Part shown: one piece after another, positions 1-5,852 of the stretch | Numbering within the stretch: position 1 is the stretch's first letter | Layout of the letters: every line of letters begins with the position of its first letter | Assembly (NCBI GenBank): GCA_005792865.1 | Contig: SXQR01000237.1 | Location: 1 to 5,852, forward strand | Length of the DNA: 5,852 nucleotides | From: Flavobacterium sp. | Lineage (GTDB): Bacteria; Bacteroidota; Bacteroidia; Flavobacteriales; Flavobacteriaceae | Reading direction: 5' to 3' | Notes under the pieces: generated by a model | What the model was told of the DNA's origin: nothing | What the model saw: only the letters and a program-made list of their open reading frames with translations | Databases searched by the model: none | Program-made: the position numbers and the translations under genes

Positions 1-211
1 CCAGGTCGGCCACGGTCTCATGGGTCAACTTTGGCCCGTCCCGGCGTTCAGACACGGAGTGCAGCACGGCCGTCGGATGCATGGCACCACGCAGCGCCAC
101 GGTATCCCTTGCATGGAACGCGACAAAAAACTTTTCGACCGCCGCCTTGGGCGTATCCTGCGCATGCAGCGCGCATCCAAAGAACAAAAACGCAGCAATA
201 ATTTTTTTCAT
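1..211 (-). CDS. Secreted NTF2/SnoaL-like (nuclear transport factor 2 family) protein, 3' part missing
   Basis: Reading the minus strand from an ATG at 211-209 gives 70 open codons that run off the left edge. Residues 1-18 form a signal peptide (MKK, a hydrophobic stretch IIAAFLFF, then ALHAQ), with likely cleavage after ALHA, so the product should be exported to the periplasm. A lipoprotein reading at Cys13 is less likely because the box before it (F-F-G) is poor. The mature start, KAAVEKFFVAFHARDTVALR followed by HPTAVLHSV, is the typical first helix and first strand of NTF2-like/SnoaL or DUF4440 domains, which form small cone-shaped folds used as enzymes or ligand-binding proteins. Substrate and function cannot be told from the fragment. 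It is divergent to panB, with 93 bp between the two starts. The plus-strand open frames over this stretch are shadows. Confidence 0.8.
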   Translation of the reverse strand, partial: MKKIIAAFLFFGCALHAQDTPKAAVEKFFVAFHARDTVALRGAMHPTAVLHSVSERRDGPKLTHETVADL

Positions 212-243
212 GGTATCGATTTTAATTTTTAGTACGGCAAACG

Positions 244-273
244 CAAAGTTTGTTACGGCCGCCAATGCGCAAA
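244..273 (-). promoter_or_regulatory. Candidate Bacteroidota-type promoter for the NTF2-like gene
   Basis: On the minus strand, TTTG (273-270) is followed after 18 nt by AAACTTTG (251-244). This fits the Bacteroidota pattern of TTTG at about -33 and TAnnTTTG at about -7, with one mismatch in the -7 box. Transcription would start near 238, leaving a leader of roughly 25-30 nt before the ATG at 211. The match is seen directly; promoter function is inferred from the known consensus and the good geometry. Confidence 0.35.
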
Positions 274-305
274 CTTTAGTACTTTTACAGTCCAAACAAA
301 CTTTA
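244..305. repeat. Triple CAAACTTT motif in the divergent intergenic region
   Basis: AAAGTTTG (245-252) and CAAACTTT (270-277) form an 8-bp inverted repeat with a 17-nt spacer. A second forward copy lies at 297-304, so CAAACTTTA occurs at 270-278 and 297-305 as a 9-bp direct repeat 27 bp apart, the last copy abutting the panB ATG. The motif at 244-252 is itself palindromic around a central G. TTTAGTAC is also repeated, at 228-235 and 275-282. Because the arms overlap the promoter-like boxes on both strands, they may be symmetric promoter elements or an operator; the sequence does not decide. Confidence 0.45.
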
Positions 306-1123
306 TGTCCACGGCAAAAAAAGACTACAAGCGCATCACGACGCGGTCCCTGATCGAGATGAAGGCCAATAACGAGAAAATCTCTATGCTCACGGCGTAT
401 GATTTTACCATGGCGCGCATCGTGGATTCGGCGGGCGTCGATGTGATACTGGTGGGCGATTCGGCTTCGAACGTCATGGCCGGGCACGAGACGACGCTTC
501 CCATCACGCTGGACCAGATGATCTACCACGCATCAGGTGTGGTGAGGGCCATTTCACGGGCACTTGTCGTGGTGGACCTGCCCTTTGGAAGTTACCAGTC
601 AGACTCCAAGGAGGCACTTCGGTCGTCCATCAGGATCATGAAGGAAAGCGGCGCGCACGCGGTGAAAATGGAAGGCGGGAGCGAGATCAAGGAATCCATT
701 AAGAAAATCCTCAACGCCGGCATCCCGGTGATGGGGCATTTGGGCCTCACGCCGCAGTCCATCTACAAGTTCGGGACCTACACGGTGCGTGCAAAGGAAG
801 ACGCCGAGGCCGAGAAACTCATGGAAGACGCGCAACTCCTGGAACGCATCGGCTGTTTCGCCCTTGTGCTCGAGAAAATCCCGGCTGCCCTTGCCGAGCG
901 CGTCGCCAAAAGCATATCGATTCCCGTGATCGGCATCGGTGCCGGCGGCGGTGTTGACGGGCAGGTCCTGGTCATCCACGACATGCTTGGGATGAACAAT
1001 GAGTTCAGCCCAAGGTTCCTGCGTCGGTACATGAACCTTTACGACGACATGACCGGCGCCATATCGCAATATGTAAGCGATGTGAAGTCAATGGATTTTC
1101 CCAATGCGTCCGAGCAATATTAA
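305..1123 (+). CDS. panB: 3-methyl-2-oxobutanoate hydroxymethyltransferase (ketopantoate hydroxymethyltransferase)
   Basis: This cytoplasmic enzyme transfers a hydroxymethyl group from 5,10-methylene-tetrahydrofolate to 3-methyl-2-oxobutanoate to make 2-dehydropantoate, the first committed step of pantothenate and CoA synthesis. The 272-residue product is full length and reads as a (beta/alpha)8 barrel. Visible signatures are KISMLTAYD (25-33), [16 protein letters not shown] (49-64), [10 protein letters not shown] (88-97), HAVKMEGG (118-125), GHLGLTPQS (144-152) and [15 protein letters not shown] (209-223). By comparison with E. coli PanB, Asp52 and Asp91 are the expected Mg2+ ligands, Lys121 and Glu123 contact substrate or metal, and Glu190 (in VLEKIPA) is the catalytic acid/base. 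The ATG at 305 gives [13 protein letters not shown], the usual N-terminus in Flavobacteriia, and no Shine-Dalgarno is seen, as is common there. No panC or panD lies nearby in the window. Confidence 0.97.
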   Translation: MSTAKKDYKRITTRSLIEMKANNEKISMLTAYDFTMARIVDSAGVDVILVGDSASNVMAGHETTLPITLDQMIYHASGVVRAISRALVVVDLPFGSYQSDSKEALRSSIRIMKESGAHAVKMEGGSEIKESIKKILNAGIPVMGHLGLTPQSIYKFGTYTVRAKEDAEAEKLMEDAQLLERIGCFALVLEKIPAALAERVAKSISIPVIGIGAGGGVDGQVLVIHDMLGMNNEFSPRFLRRYMNLYDDMTGAISQYVSDVKSMDFPNASEQY

Positions 1124-1128
1124 TTCAT

Positions 1129-1152
1129 GACGAATGTCAAAGGACGAACGTC
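1129..1152. repeat. Two near-identical 10-mers after panB
   Basis: GACGAATGTC (1129-1138) and GACGAACGTC (1143-1152) differ at one base and lie 14 bp apart, just beyond the panB stop. The second copy can fold as GACG/CGTC around AA. They could be a chance duplication or a small binding site; nothing in the sequence assigns a role. Confidence 0.25.
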
Positions 1153-1166
1153 TAACGAGCCATTGA

Positions 1167-1196
1167 CGGGCATTTAAAATTTTAAATAAACTCCCG
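1167..1196. terminator. AT-only perfect palindrome inside a CGGG/CCCG stem, possible panB terminator
   Basis: A perfect 16-bp palindrome, ATTTAAAATTTTAAAT, occupies 1172-1187. It is flanked by CGGG (1167-1170) and CCCG (1193-1196), which can extend the stem across a one-sided bulge. It lies 44 bp after the panB stop, where a terminator would be expected, but no long T run follows on the plus strand, so classical rho-independent termination is doubtful. It could equally be a binding site or part of the repeat-rich gap. Confidence 0.3.
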
Positions 1197-1203
1197 GTGG
1201 TTG

Positions 1204-1237
1204 TTAAATTGGGCTGACTCCTCGGGTCAAAATTTAA
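1204..1237. other. Imperfect hairpin in the panB to pseudouridine synthase gap
   Basis: The stretch folds as an outer 7-bp stem (TTAAATT at 1204-1210 with AATTTAA at 1231-1237), an internal loop (GGGC against a single A), and an inner 6-bp stem (TGACTC with GGGTCA, one G·T pair) closed by a CTC triloop. The pairing is seen directly. Whether it acts in RNA or is part of a dispersed repeat is unknown. ATTTAAAATT from the palindrome at 1172 recurs at 1232-1241, which hints that the two elements are related. Confidence 0.35.
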
Positions 1238-1261
1238 AATTCATCGTTCAATATTTCTTTG

Positions 1262-1319
1262 GCGTTGCTTTCAGCCCGCGCTTTCGGCTGCACGCGGTGC
1301 CTGCCTCAATCGCTAACGC
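1262..1319. repeat. GC-rich palindromic intergenic element, likely dispersed flavobacterial repeat
   Basis: The ends are inverted: GCGTTGC (1262-1268) pairs with GCTAACGC (1312-1319) with one bulged T. Inside are two overlapping hairpin options: CAGCC/GGCTG (1272-1276 with 1286-1290) and GGC-GCAC/GTGC-GCC (1286-1305, triloop GCG). Read on the minus strand the element begins GCGTTAGCGATTGAGGC, close to the GCGTTAGGGATTGAAGC-type start I recall from interspersed intergenic repeats of Flavobacterium and relatives. That resemblance is from memory and unchecked. It ends four bases before the pseudouridine synthase ATG, so it fills the leader of that gene and could affect its expression. Confidence 0.45.
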
Positions 1320-1323
1320 GACC

Positions 1324-2022
1324 ATGAAGATACTATCAGATAAAAATAACCTCCAGGTCCTTTTTGAAGACAACCATTTGATCGCGGTCAACAAGCGCGT
1401 GGGCGATATCGTTCAGGGCGACAAGACCGGCGACAAACCGCTCCGCGACGTGGTCAAGGAGTACATCGCCCAAAAATACGGCAAACCGGGTGAGGTCTTT
1501 CTGGGCGTGATCCACCGGCTTGACAGGCCCACCACGGGCATCGTGGTCTTTGCGCGCACATCCAAGGCGCTGACCCGTATGAACGATCTCTTCCGCAGCC
1601 GCGACACGCAAAAGATTTACTGGGCGGTCGTTACCTCAGCTCCCGAAAAATCATCGGATACACTGGAACATTTCCTGGTCCGCAACGAGAAGACCAATAC
1701 CTCGCGCGCCCACCTCCGGGAAGTCGCCCAAAGCAAGGCTGCCAAACTGGACTATAAACTGATCGGGGAACTACAGCGCTACCAAGGACTGGAAATTACC
1801 CTGCACACCGGCCGCCACCACCAGATCCGTGCACAGATGGCCGCAATCGGCTGCCCGATAAAGGGCGACCTCAAGTACGGCGCGCCCCGCTCAAATCCCG
1901 GCGGCGGCATCCACCTGCACGCGCGGCAACTGACTTTCGTCCATCCGGTGTCAAAGGAGTTATTGACAATCGTCGCTCCCACCCCGCCCGATCCCGTTTG
2001 GGACGCCCTGCAAATTATGTAA
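1324..2022 (+). CDS. RluA-family RNA pseudouridine synthase, short form without S4 domain
   Basis: The product isomerises uridine to pseudouridine in rRNA and/or tRNA. The 232-residue protein carries the RluA-type catalytic motif HRLDRPTTGIVVFART (64-79) with the essential Asp67, an early strand VLFEDNHLIAVNKR (12-25), and the C-terminal motif LHTGRHHQIRAQMAAIG with its conserved arginines. There is no N-terminal S4 domain, so it resembles E. coli RluA (219 aa) in size more than RluC or RluD. The exact target site cannot be predicted. I chose ATG 1324 because MKILSDKNNLQVLFEDNHLIAVNK starts where the family does. A TTG at 1201 would add 41 residues, but those translate hairpins and repeat DNA rather than a protein domain. 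It follows panB on the same strand after 200 bp, so it probably has its own promoter. Confidence 0.93.
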   Translation: MKILSDKNNLQVLFEDNHLIAVNKRVGDIVQGDKTGDKPLRDVVKEYIAQKYGKPGEVFLGVIHRLDRPTTGIVVFARTSKALTRMNDLFRSRDTQKIYWAVVTSAPEKSSDTLEHFLVRNEKTNTSRAHLREVAQSKAAKLDYKLIGELQRYQGLEITLHTGRHHQIRAQMAAIGCPIKGDLKYGAPRSNPGGGIHLHARQLTFVHPVSKELLTIVAPTPPDPVWDALQIM

Positions 2023-2087
2023 GGCAATTTTTTCAGGCTGTAATCGCCCGAATCAAATATTGGCGTAAATTCATTCAAAAATCACGT

Positions 2088-3440
2088 ATGAAGATCGCAA
2101 CTATAATAATCGCGTTGATTCCTGCGGCGGGCTTTGCGCAACAGCACTTTTCCGGGATCAATACCTCTTCGCGCACGAGCCTTTACAACGCGGCCCTGAA
2201 CCCCGCCGAACTGGCCAATATTTCTACCCGCTTCGAGGCCAACGTGATCGGGCTGAGCATCAACGCGTCGAGCAACAAGGCGACATTCAGCGACCTGGTA
2301 TCGGGCAAGGACCTGGAAAACATCATCTTTGAGGGCGATGAACCCACCGACCTGCGCATCGATGCCGAAGTGGCCGGACCGGGCCTTTCATACAAATTGG
2401 ACAAATGGGTATTTGCGCTCTCGAGCCGGGCCTATGGCAAACTCGACCTTGTCGACATTGACACCAACATCGGTGATGCGATCGTCAGCGCGGGGATCAA
2501 TAGCATCGCGGGCTCGACTACCATCAGCAATGACTATAACCAGCGTCTCAACGGAACCACCTGGGGCGAAATCGGGCTGTCGGCGGGCACGGCGCTTTAT
2601 GAAAGCGAGGCTCACCGGCTGAGCGGAGGGGCGACGCTCAAGTTGCTCTTTCCCGGTTCCTATGCCAACTTTGGCGCCGACCGGTTTTCGGGTACCGTGA
2701 ACAACACACTGGGCACAGCGACCCTGACCAATACGCTGGCCAATCTGAATATCGCCTATTCAGGGAATCTCGGTGAGGATTTTACGGATTTTGGCGACTA
2801 TGCGCGTTCGATGTTTGGCAAGCTCAATGGCGTCGCTGCCGACATCGGGATCGCGTACCGCTGGAAGGATGCCATGGAACCCGATGCCCGGCGCTACCGG
2901 CTGAGCGGAGGACTATCGGTCAGGAATGTCGGATCGATGAAATTCAGTTCCTCAAACAACGCCTCGACCAATTATGTGCTTTCCATCCAAGGCGGGGAAA
3001 GCCTTAACCTCAACCAGTTCCAGGATGTCACCAGCCTCGCCGAAGTAGAGAACATCCTTTTGCAAAGCGGTTACCTGAACCGCACCGAAAACCAAAAACA
3101 GGAATTCAAGGTTAAGCTTCCCACGGTATTCTCGGCCTACGCCGATGTCCGCATCGTTTCGGATTTTTTCGTGACGTTCTTCACCCAGCAGAAATTAAGC
3201 GACGGTTCCCAGAACGACCAGATCAATACCGAAAACATCATTTCGGTCACGCCGCGGTATCTCTTGTCGCAGGTAGAATTTTTCGCGCCGATCTCTTCAA
3301 ATGAAGTGGCCGGATTTACCGCCGGCTTTGGCATCAGGGCATTCGGTTTCTTCGTCGGGTCGTCATCGGCCATCACCGCACTGATCAATGACAGCAACCA
3401 GGCCGATGCTTTCATCGGGTACAGCTTTTCCCTGAACTGA
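2088..3440 (+). CDS. Probable outer-membrane beta-barrel protein, DUF5723-like
   Basis: A 450-residue exported protein of unknown function. Residues 1-17 (MKIATIIIALIPAAGFA) are a clear signal peptide with cleavage before QQ. The mature protein opens with HFSGINTSSRTSLYNAALNPAELANISTRFEANVIGLSI, which resembles the start of Bacteroidota DUF5723 and other PorV/FadL-like outer-membrane proteins (asparagine-proline-alanine near the N-terminus, then a first strand). The rest alternates short amphipathic strands with polar turns, and it ends GFGIRAFGFFVGSSSAI...DAFIGYSFSLN, which looks like final barrel strands. I chose ATG 2088 because it creates the signal peptide; an in-frame ATG at 1998 would start inside the preceding gene. 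The preceding gap is 65 bp with no convincing promoter. It is the first gene of a tight four-gene run. The family call is from memory of its wording and is moderately sure; the outer-membrane location is surer. Confidence 0.75.
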   Translation: MKIATIIIALIPAAGFAQQHFSGINTSSRTSLYNAALNPAELANISTRFEANVIGLSINASSNKATFSDLVSGKDLENIIFEGDEPTDLRIDAEVAGPGLSYKLDKWVFALSSRAYGKLDLVDIDTNIGDAIVSAGINSIAGSTTISNDYNQRLNGTTWGEIGLSAGTALYESEAHRLSGGATLKLLFPGSYANFGADRFSGTVNNTLGTATLTNTLANLNIAYSGNLGEDFTDFGDYARSMFGKLNGVAADIGIAYRWKDAMEPDARRYRLSGGLSVRNVGSMKFSSSNNASTNYVLSIQGGESLNLNQFQDVTSLAEVENILLQSGYLNRTENQKQEFKVKLPTVFSAYADVRIVSDFFVTFFTQQKLSDGSQNDQINTENIISVTPRYLLSQVEFFAPISSNEVAGFTAGFGIRAFGFFVGSSSAITALINDSNQADAFIGYSFSLN

Positions 3441-4768
3441 TGGATTTCAGGACAGATCCCAACGCCCGGAAATCGGCACTGAGAAAATTACTCGTAGCGG
3501 TCCGCAAACACGAGAAGGACATCATTGCCGCACTTGCGCAGGATCTGGGCAAACCCGAGTTTGAGAGCATCGCGACCGAGACGGCCTATGTCATTTCGGA
3601 CCTCAAAAACACGATCGCGAAAATGGACGGCTGGATCCGGCCCAGGAGGGTCTTGCCCTCGGTGATCAATTTTCCTTCGGTGGACCGCATTTACCGGGAA
3701 CCATATGGCGACGTACTGATCATTTCTCCCTGGAATTATCCGTTTCAACTGGCGCTTTGCCCTTTGATCGCGGCAGTCGCGGCCGGTAACCGGGTGGTGC
3801 TCAAGCCGTCGGAACTCGCGCCAAATACCGCGTCGGTAATCGAGCTCATCACCGCGCAGTCCTTCGATCCTGTCCATGTGGAAGTTTTCCACGGAGGGGC
3901 CGAGGTCTCCGCGAGGCTTTTGGAGCGCAAATGGGATTACATTTTTTTTACCGGCAGTGTCCGCGTGGGCAGGATCGTGGCCGAGGCAGCTGCCCGCAAC
4001 CTCACCCCGGTCACTTTGGAACTCGGAGGGAAAAACCCGTGCATCGTGGACCAAACGGCTAACCTCGAACTCGCGGCGAGGCGCATCTGTTGGGGAAAAT
4101 TCCTGAATGCGGGACAAACCTGTATCGCGCCCGACCATGTGCTGGCGCATGAAAGCATCAAACCACGGCTGATGCAACTCCTGCAAAAGGAAATCGTGCG
4201 TGCCTATGGCGACGATCCAAAAAATTCACCTGACTTTGCGAGGATCGTCGATGCCAAAAACCACGAGCGGCTGCTCAAATTGCTGGAAGGCGAGACCATT
4301 TATTTTGGCGGTAATCCGGATGCATCGGCAAAGTACATGCCCCCTACCCTTGTCGATGGCGCGCGTGCCGACAGCATTTTGATGGAAGAAGAGATTTTTG
4401 GGCCGATACTTCCCGTGATCGGCTATGCGGATGAGGGCAAACTCCCCGAACTCATTGCCAGGCATCCGCAACCCTTATCGCTGTACGTTTTTACTCAAGA
4501 CCAAAAATTTGCCGGCTCGCTGATGCGCAGCATCCCCTTTGGCGGCGGATGCATCAACGATACCATGGTTCATTTTGCCAATCGAAGGCTTCCGTTTGGA
4601 GGCATCGGCACAAGCGGCCAGGGCGCGTATCACGGCAAACTTGGATATGAGACGTTCTCGCACCGCAAGGCCATCCTCAGACGCGGGACCTGGATGGATG
4701 TCAGGCTCCGCTATCCGCCCTATGGAAAAAAGGCAGCGCTGATCAAAAGAATATTGGAATGGATTTAA
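3440..4768 (+). CDS. NAD(P)-dependent aldehyde dehydrogenase, class-3 (ALDH3) type
   Basis: The enzyme oxidises aldehydes to carboxylic acids with NAD(P)+, probably fatty or aromatic aldehydes as in the ALDH3 group, though the substrate cannot be read from the sequence. All catalytic elements are present: PWNYP with Asn99, VVLKPSE with Lys122 (cofactor binding), FFTGS (169-173), LELGGKNP with general base Glu194, and NAGQTC with nucleophile Cys228, followed by EEEIFGPILPV and the late PFGGIGTSGQGAYHGK motif. At 442 residues it is slightly shorter than many relatives (about 450-460), missing some N-terminal residues. No better start is visible upstream, since the reading frame there lies inside the previous gene. 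Its ATG shares one base with the preceding TGA (TGATG), suggesting translational coupling. It has no signal peptide and is therefore cytoplasmic. Confidence 0.93.
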   Translation: MDFRTDPNARKSALRKLLVAVRKHEKDIIAALAQDLGKPEFESIATETAYVISDLKNTIAKMDGWIRPRRVLPSVINFPSVDRIYREPYGDVLIISPWNYPFQLALCPLIAAVAAGNRVVLKPSELAPNTASVIELITAQSFDPVHVEVFHGGAEVSARLLERKWDYIFFTGSVRVGRIVAEAAARNLTPVTLELGGKNPCIVDQTANLELAARRICWGKFLNAGQTCIAPDHVLAHESIKPRLMQLLQKEIVRAYGDDPKNSPDFARIVDAKNHERLLKLLEGETIYFGGNPDASAKYMPPTLVDGARADSILMEEEIFGPILPVIGYADEGKLPELIARHPQPLSLYVFTQDQKFAGSLMRSIPFGGGCINDTMVHFANRRLPFGGIGTSGQGAYHGKLGYETFSHRKAILRRGTWMDVRLRYPPYGKKAALIKRILEWI

Positions 4769-4778
4769 ATTTATCGAT

Positions 4779-5624
4779 ATGAAATGGATGGGACGCCGTG
4801 AAAGCGGCAACGTAGAAGACCGGCGCGGCATGTCAGGCGGGAAGCTTGCAGCGGGCGGCGGCATCATTGGGGTAATCGTGCTCCTGATCAACTTACTTGG
4901 CGGCGGGGACATGGGTTCGGTATTGAACGGCCTGCAGGAAAGCGCCCCCGCAACCGAAGTCCCGCTTACTGCAGAGGACAAGCAACTCGGCAAGATGGTG
5001 CGCGTGATCGTGGCCGACACAGAGGATGTCTGGAACAAGATTTTCGCCGAAAACGGGCAGGATTACCGCGAGCCAACCCTGGTCCTTTTTCGCGACGGTG
5101 TCCAGACCGGATGTGGAAATGCGAGCTCGGCTTCGGGGCCATTCTATTGTCCGGTGGACGAAAAGATCTACATGGACCTCACATTTTTTGAACAGCTCCA
5201 GACCCGTTTTGGGGCAAAGGGCGGCGACTTTGCCATTGCCTACGTAATCGCGCACGAGGTCGGCCACCACGTACAGACCTTATTGGGAACGAGCGACAAG
5301 GTACGCCAGATCCAGCAACAGGTCTCGGGCACCGAAGGCAACCGGTGGAGCGTCGCACTTGAACTACAGGCCGACTTTTACGCGGGCCTTTGGGCGCACC
5401 ATACCCAACAGTTGAAGCAGTCACTTGAACCGGGCGACATAGAGGAAGCGCTGAGCGCGGCACAGGCGGTCGGCGACGATGCGATCCAGCAGCGAACCAC
5501 CGGAAGCGTCCACCAGGAATCATTCACGCACGGTTCGTCGCAGCAACGGATGTATTGGTTTACAAAGGGCTTCAAGACCGGCGACATTGGCCAGGGCAAC
5601 ACGTTCGAGGAGGTCCAGCGATGA
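4779..5624 (+). CDS. Membrane-anchored neutral zinc metallopeptidase, YpfJ family
   Basis: A 281-residue protein matching the YpfJ/KPN_02809 putative neutral zinc metallopeptidase family (Pfam Zn_peptidase). The N-terminus MKWMGRRESGNVEDRRG is the family's signature lead and should sit in the cytoplasm. Residues 22-41 (KLAAGGGIIGVIVLLINLLG) form one transmembrane helix, placing the rest in the periplasm. The catalytic site is HEVGH (His159, Glu160, His163) in YVIAHEVGHHVQ; the third zinc ligand is probably Glu195 in SVALELQADFYAGLWAHH. Cys112 and Cys124 (TGCGNASSASGPFYCP) may form a disulfide. The C-terminal SSQQRMYWFTKGFKTGDIGQGNTF is also typical. Length is normal for the family. Substrates are unknown. 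It starts 10 bp after the aldehyde dehydrogenase stop and its TGA overlaps the next ATG by 4 bp, so it is almost certainly cotranscribed. Confidence 0.95.
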   Translation: MKWMGRRESGNVEDRRGMSGGKLAAGGGIIGVIVLLINLLGGGDMGSVLNGLQESAPATEVPLTAEDKQLGKMVRVIVADTEDVWNKIFAENGQDYREPTLVLFRDGVQTGCGNASSASGPFYCPVDEKIYMDLTFFEQLQTRFGAKGGDFAIAYVIAHEVGHHVQTLLGTSDKVRQIQQQVSGTEGNRWSVALELQADFYAGLWAHHTQQLKQSLEPGDIEEALSAAQAVGDDAIQQRTTGSVHQESFTHGSSQQRMYWFTKGFKTGDIGQGNTFEEVQR

Positions 5625-5852
5625 ACGACGCGACCTATTTCAAGAACCCGGAGGAATTTGGGAAATGGCTTGAAAAAAACCACGCATCCCAAACCGAACT
5701 TCTCGTGGGATTCTATAAGAAAGGTTCCGGAATGGCCAATATGACCTGGCCGGAATCGGTGGACCAGGCATTGTGCTTTGGATGGATCGATGGCGTGCGC
5801 CGAACGGTGGACCACAACCGCTACACGATCCGGTTCACGCCCAGAAGGGACG
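5621..5852 (+). CDS. YdeI/OmpD-associated family protein, 3' end missing
   Basis: The first 77 codons of a gene that runs off the right edge. MNDATYFKNPEEFGKWLEKNH, then ELLVGFYKKGSG, TWPESVDQALCFGWIDGVRR and RYTIRFTPRR are the conserved N-terminal blocks of the YdeI/OmpD-associated (bacteriocin-protection-like) family, which is usually about 190 residues long. There is no signal peptide, so it is cytoplasmic. The name comes from Salmonella and E. coli work linking YdeI to resistance to antimicrobial peptides and to OmpD; a biochemical activity is not established, and carrying the role over to this organism would be speculation. Its ATG overlaps the peptidase stop (ATGA), showing translational coupling and confirming the start. 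Confidence 0.9.
   Translation, partial: MNDATYFKNPEEFGKWLEKNHASQTELLVGFYKKGSGMANMTWPESVDQALCFGWIDGVRRTVDHNRYTIRFTPRRD

Noticed and set aside
20..353. Two short plus-strand open frames (20-232 and 81-353)
   Set aside because: They lie antisense to the signal-peptide-bearing NTF2-like gene, cross the divergent promoter region and run into panB; their composition is shadow-like.
599..1069. 156-codon minus-strand open frame within panB
   Set aside because: It is antisense to an intact, highly conserved enzyme gene, and its histidine- and valine-rich wording is a codon-bias by-product.
1254..1261. TTTCTTTG as a -7 promoter box for the pseudouridine synthase
   Set aside because: It differs by one base from TAnnTTTG, but no TTTG or TTG lies 17-23 bp upstream, so the pair needed for a promoter call is missing.
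1201..1323. Extended 41-residue N-terminus of the pseudouridine synthase from a TTG codon at 1201
   Set aside because: The extension translates hairpin and repeat DNA, matches no part of the RluA fold that I recognise, and the ATG at 1324 places the conserved first strand at the usual distance.
2005..2034. Possible terminator after the pseudouridine synthase (GCC/GGC followed by TTTTTT)
   Set aside because: Only three pairs can form before mismatches, and the loop spans the stop codon; too weak to call despite the T run at 2029-2034.
3488..4186. 232-codon minus-strand open frame inside the aldehyde dehydrogenase gene
   Set aside because: It is a long antisense shadow typical of GC-rich coding DNA. 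The plus strand carries the complete catalytic motif set and the minus product has no recognisable domain.
4475..5038. 187-codon minus-strand open frame spanning the aldehyde dehydrogenase/peptidase junction
   Set aside because: It overlaps two confidently identified genes, including the 10-bp gap between coupled genes, and shows no domain or signal.

Overview
The window looks like a chromosomal segment from a member of the Bacteroidota, most likely Flavobacteriia. The evidence is a 272-residue PanB with the wording typical of that group, a short RluA-type pseudouridine synthase without an S4 domain directly after it, an outer-membrane protein resembling the Bacteroidota-specific DUF5723 family, no clear Shine-Dalgarno sequences, and promoter-like TTTG/nAnnTTTG motifs. 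The G+C content looks high for Flavobacteriaceae (by eye well over half in the genes), which suggests one of the GC-rich lineages. Codon use looks uniform, and no transposase, integrase, tRNA or CRISPR array is visible.

Layout. Positions 1-211 (minus strand) hold the 5' part of a secreted NTF2/SnoaL-like protein. It is divergently arranged with panB (305-1123, plus) across a 93-bp gap carrying three copies of an 8-bp motif. A 200-bp gap (1124-1323) follows and is unusually rich in inverted repeats: an AT-only palindrome, a bulged hairpin, and a GC-rich element with inverted ends that resembles a dispersed flavobacterial intergenic repeat. Next comes the pseudouridine synthase (1324-2022), then a 65-bp gap without a convincing promoter or terminator.

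From 2088 to the right edge, four genes are packed as an apparent operon: the DUF5723-like outer-membrane protein (2088-3440), a class-3-type aldehyde dehydrogenase (3440-4768, sharing one base with the previous stop), a membrane-anchored YpfJ-type zinc metallopeptidase (4779-5624, 10-bp gap), and a YdeI/OmpD-associated protein that runs off the edge (5621-5852, 4-bp overlap).

The genes are mostly housekeeping: pantothenate/CoA synthesis, RNA modification and aldehyde oxidation, with three proteins tied to the cell envelope or of uncertain role. I see no new defence, mobile or biosynthetic system. The most notable unexplained items are the structured gap before the pseudouridine synthase, the symmetric motif array in the divergent promoter region, and the tight coupling of four functionally unrelated genes.
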